This document shows positions 63,442 through 64,000 of a stretch of 64,000 bases of DNA, piece after piece; the stretch's first letter is position 1, and every line of letters begins with the position of its first letter. This DNA is from Chloroflexota bacterium (GTDB lineage: Bacteria; Chloroflexota; Chloroflexia; Chloroheliales; Chloroheliaceae). Where the stretch lies: assembly GCA_028287745.1 (NCBI GenBank), contig JAQBPB010000067.1:1-64000 (forward strand), written 5' to 3'. Both the position numbers and the translations under genes were made by a program. Below the pieces are notes generated by a model. It was not told where the DNA came from. It did not search any database and saw only the letters and a list, made by a program, of their open reading frames with translations.

Positions 63442-64000
63442 AATATAGTAACAATTGTGAACAGGTTCTAGGTTTAACTTAGTAATCTAAGTAACAAGTG
63501 TCTCAACAAAAAGAATTCATTCTTTCTGAAATTACGCATTGACGCGCCGCTGGTTCCAAAGCTGGTTTAGTATAAGATTTACTTTACCTTCATTAGGACA
63601 AACTTGGTTTCTAAATCCTAGCCAATATTCTACTACATATCAATCACTTGTTTCCGATAGCTTAAGAGCTGTCAATGTAGTAATTGAGAAATAAATAGAC
63701 TCTCCCCCGCACAGTAGAGTGATTCTACTGAACCTTTTCTGTCTAAATTACTTGGCTGTAAAGCTGGCAGAGAAGGATACCATGTACTTATGCTGGTATT
63801 GACCTGGCTGGTAACGGTTTATTTTTTGACCGTTTATCTCCAATCCATATTAGTAAAAGTTGCTTTAAACCTTACTTACATAATCCAGTACTAATTTCGT
63901 ACTCCACTAGCATTTTCGCTAAGGAGATATTTAACAACCGGCCTTTGGTGCAATTACTAAAGGTTTTAAGTTACCAACACGCTGAGTTTAACCTTTTGCT
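63442..64000 (+). other. Gene-free, probably transcribed leader region
   Basis: About 560 bp without a credible frame. A hairpin CAGTAGA/TCTACTG (63712-63730), a near-palindrome around ATACCA and TGGTAT, and a stretch GGAGATATTTAACAA near 63922, slightly like an rRNA leader boxA, are present. It could be a long leader of an rRNA operon or other gene just beyond the window, or an RNA gene. None of these is proven. Confidence 0.35.

Noticed and set aside
63442..64000. A tRNA or 16S rRNA gene at the right end
   Set aside because: No T-loop consensus and no 16S start sequence could be found in the visible part.

Overview
This 64 kb window is a gene-dense bacterial chromosome segment of roughly 50-55% GC. 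It carries no rRNA, tRNA, transposase, integrase, phage gene or CRISPR array that I can see. The content suggests a Chloroflexota-type bacterium (inference). Pointers are the Ycf45-like R3H ATPase, a DUF151 bifunctional nuclease, several proteins with Ala/Thr-rich low-complexity linkers after a lipobox or membrane anchor, pdxS-pdxT, a c-di-AMP receptor, and several unrecognised lineage-type proteins. Many genes have clear Shine-Dalgarno sequences, and TTG/GTG starts are common.

Layout. 1-3150: minus-strand pair of a membrane phosphatase-fold protein (cut by the window edge) and rodA. 3.4-7.1 kb: fadA-fadN beta-oxidation operon. 7.2-15 kb: single genes (methylglyoxal synthase, CHAD protein, nitroreductase, aldo/keto reductase), then a CcrM-like DNA adenine methyltransferase with an unusual Cys-cluster Rossmann protein. 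15-19 kb: BMP-type nucleoside ABC importer (lipoprotein and two permeases, no ATPase) with a long structured leader and a nested hairpin between lipoprotein and permeases. 19-30 kb: DUF151 nuclease, SH3-NlpC/P60 wall hydrolase behind a 300-nt leader, HD hydrolase, secA, lipoprotein, BAX-inhibitor-like protein, acyl-CoA synthetase. 30-40.6 kb: glycosyltransferase, pth, cupin, a 37-residue Lys-rich protein, acyP-fecR-ugd-acpS, DUF427, nnr, CBS-alr.

40.6-46.3 kb is the most unusual block. A VirB4-family protein with both Walker motifs eroded is encoded with a membrane-anchored glucosaminidase and a membrane-anchored FG-GAP-like protein. Divergent from them are two small membrane proteins. The shared intergenic region has a perfect-consensus promoter on one strand, a good promoter on the other, and an array of TTCTAAAA/TAGAAC operator-like sites. 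It looks like a stripped-down, non-conjugative type IV secretion-like envelope system.

46.3-49.4 kb: TPP riboswitch and a thiamin-precursor ABC importer. 49.5-58.4 kb: galT, pdxST, GNAT-like proteins, the Ycf45-like ATPase with a c-di-AMP receptor, and a zinc-ribbon membrane protein. 58.6-63.2 kb: GldA-GldF-GldG-DUF4340 ABC export operon. 63.2-64 kb: gene-free, with a TTGACA-18-TATAAT promoter that fires out of the window.

Functionally the window combines envelope building (RodA, Alr, Ugd, NlpC/P60, FecR), lipid oxidation, cofactor supply (pyridoxal phosphate, thiamin, NAD(P)H repair) and nucleotide-signal sensing. All calls come from reading sequence and motifs only; no database search was run.
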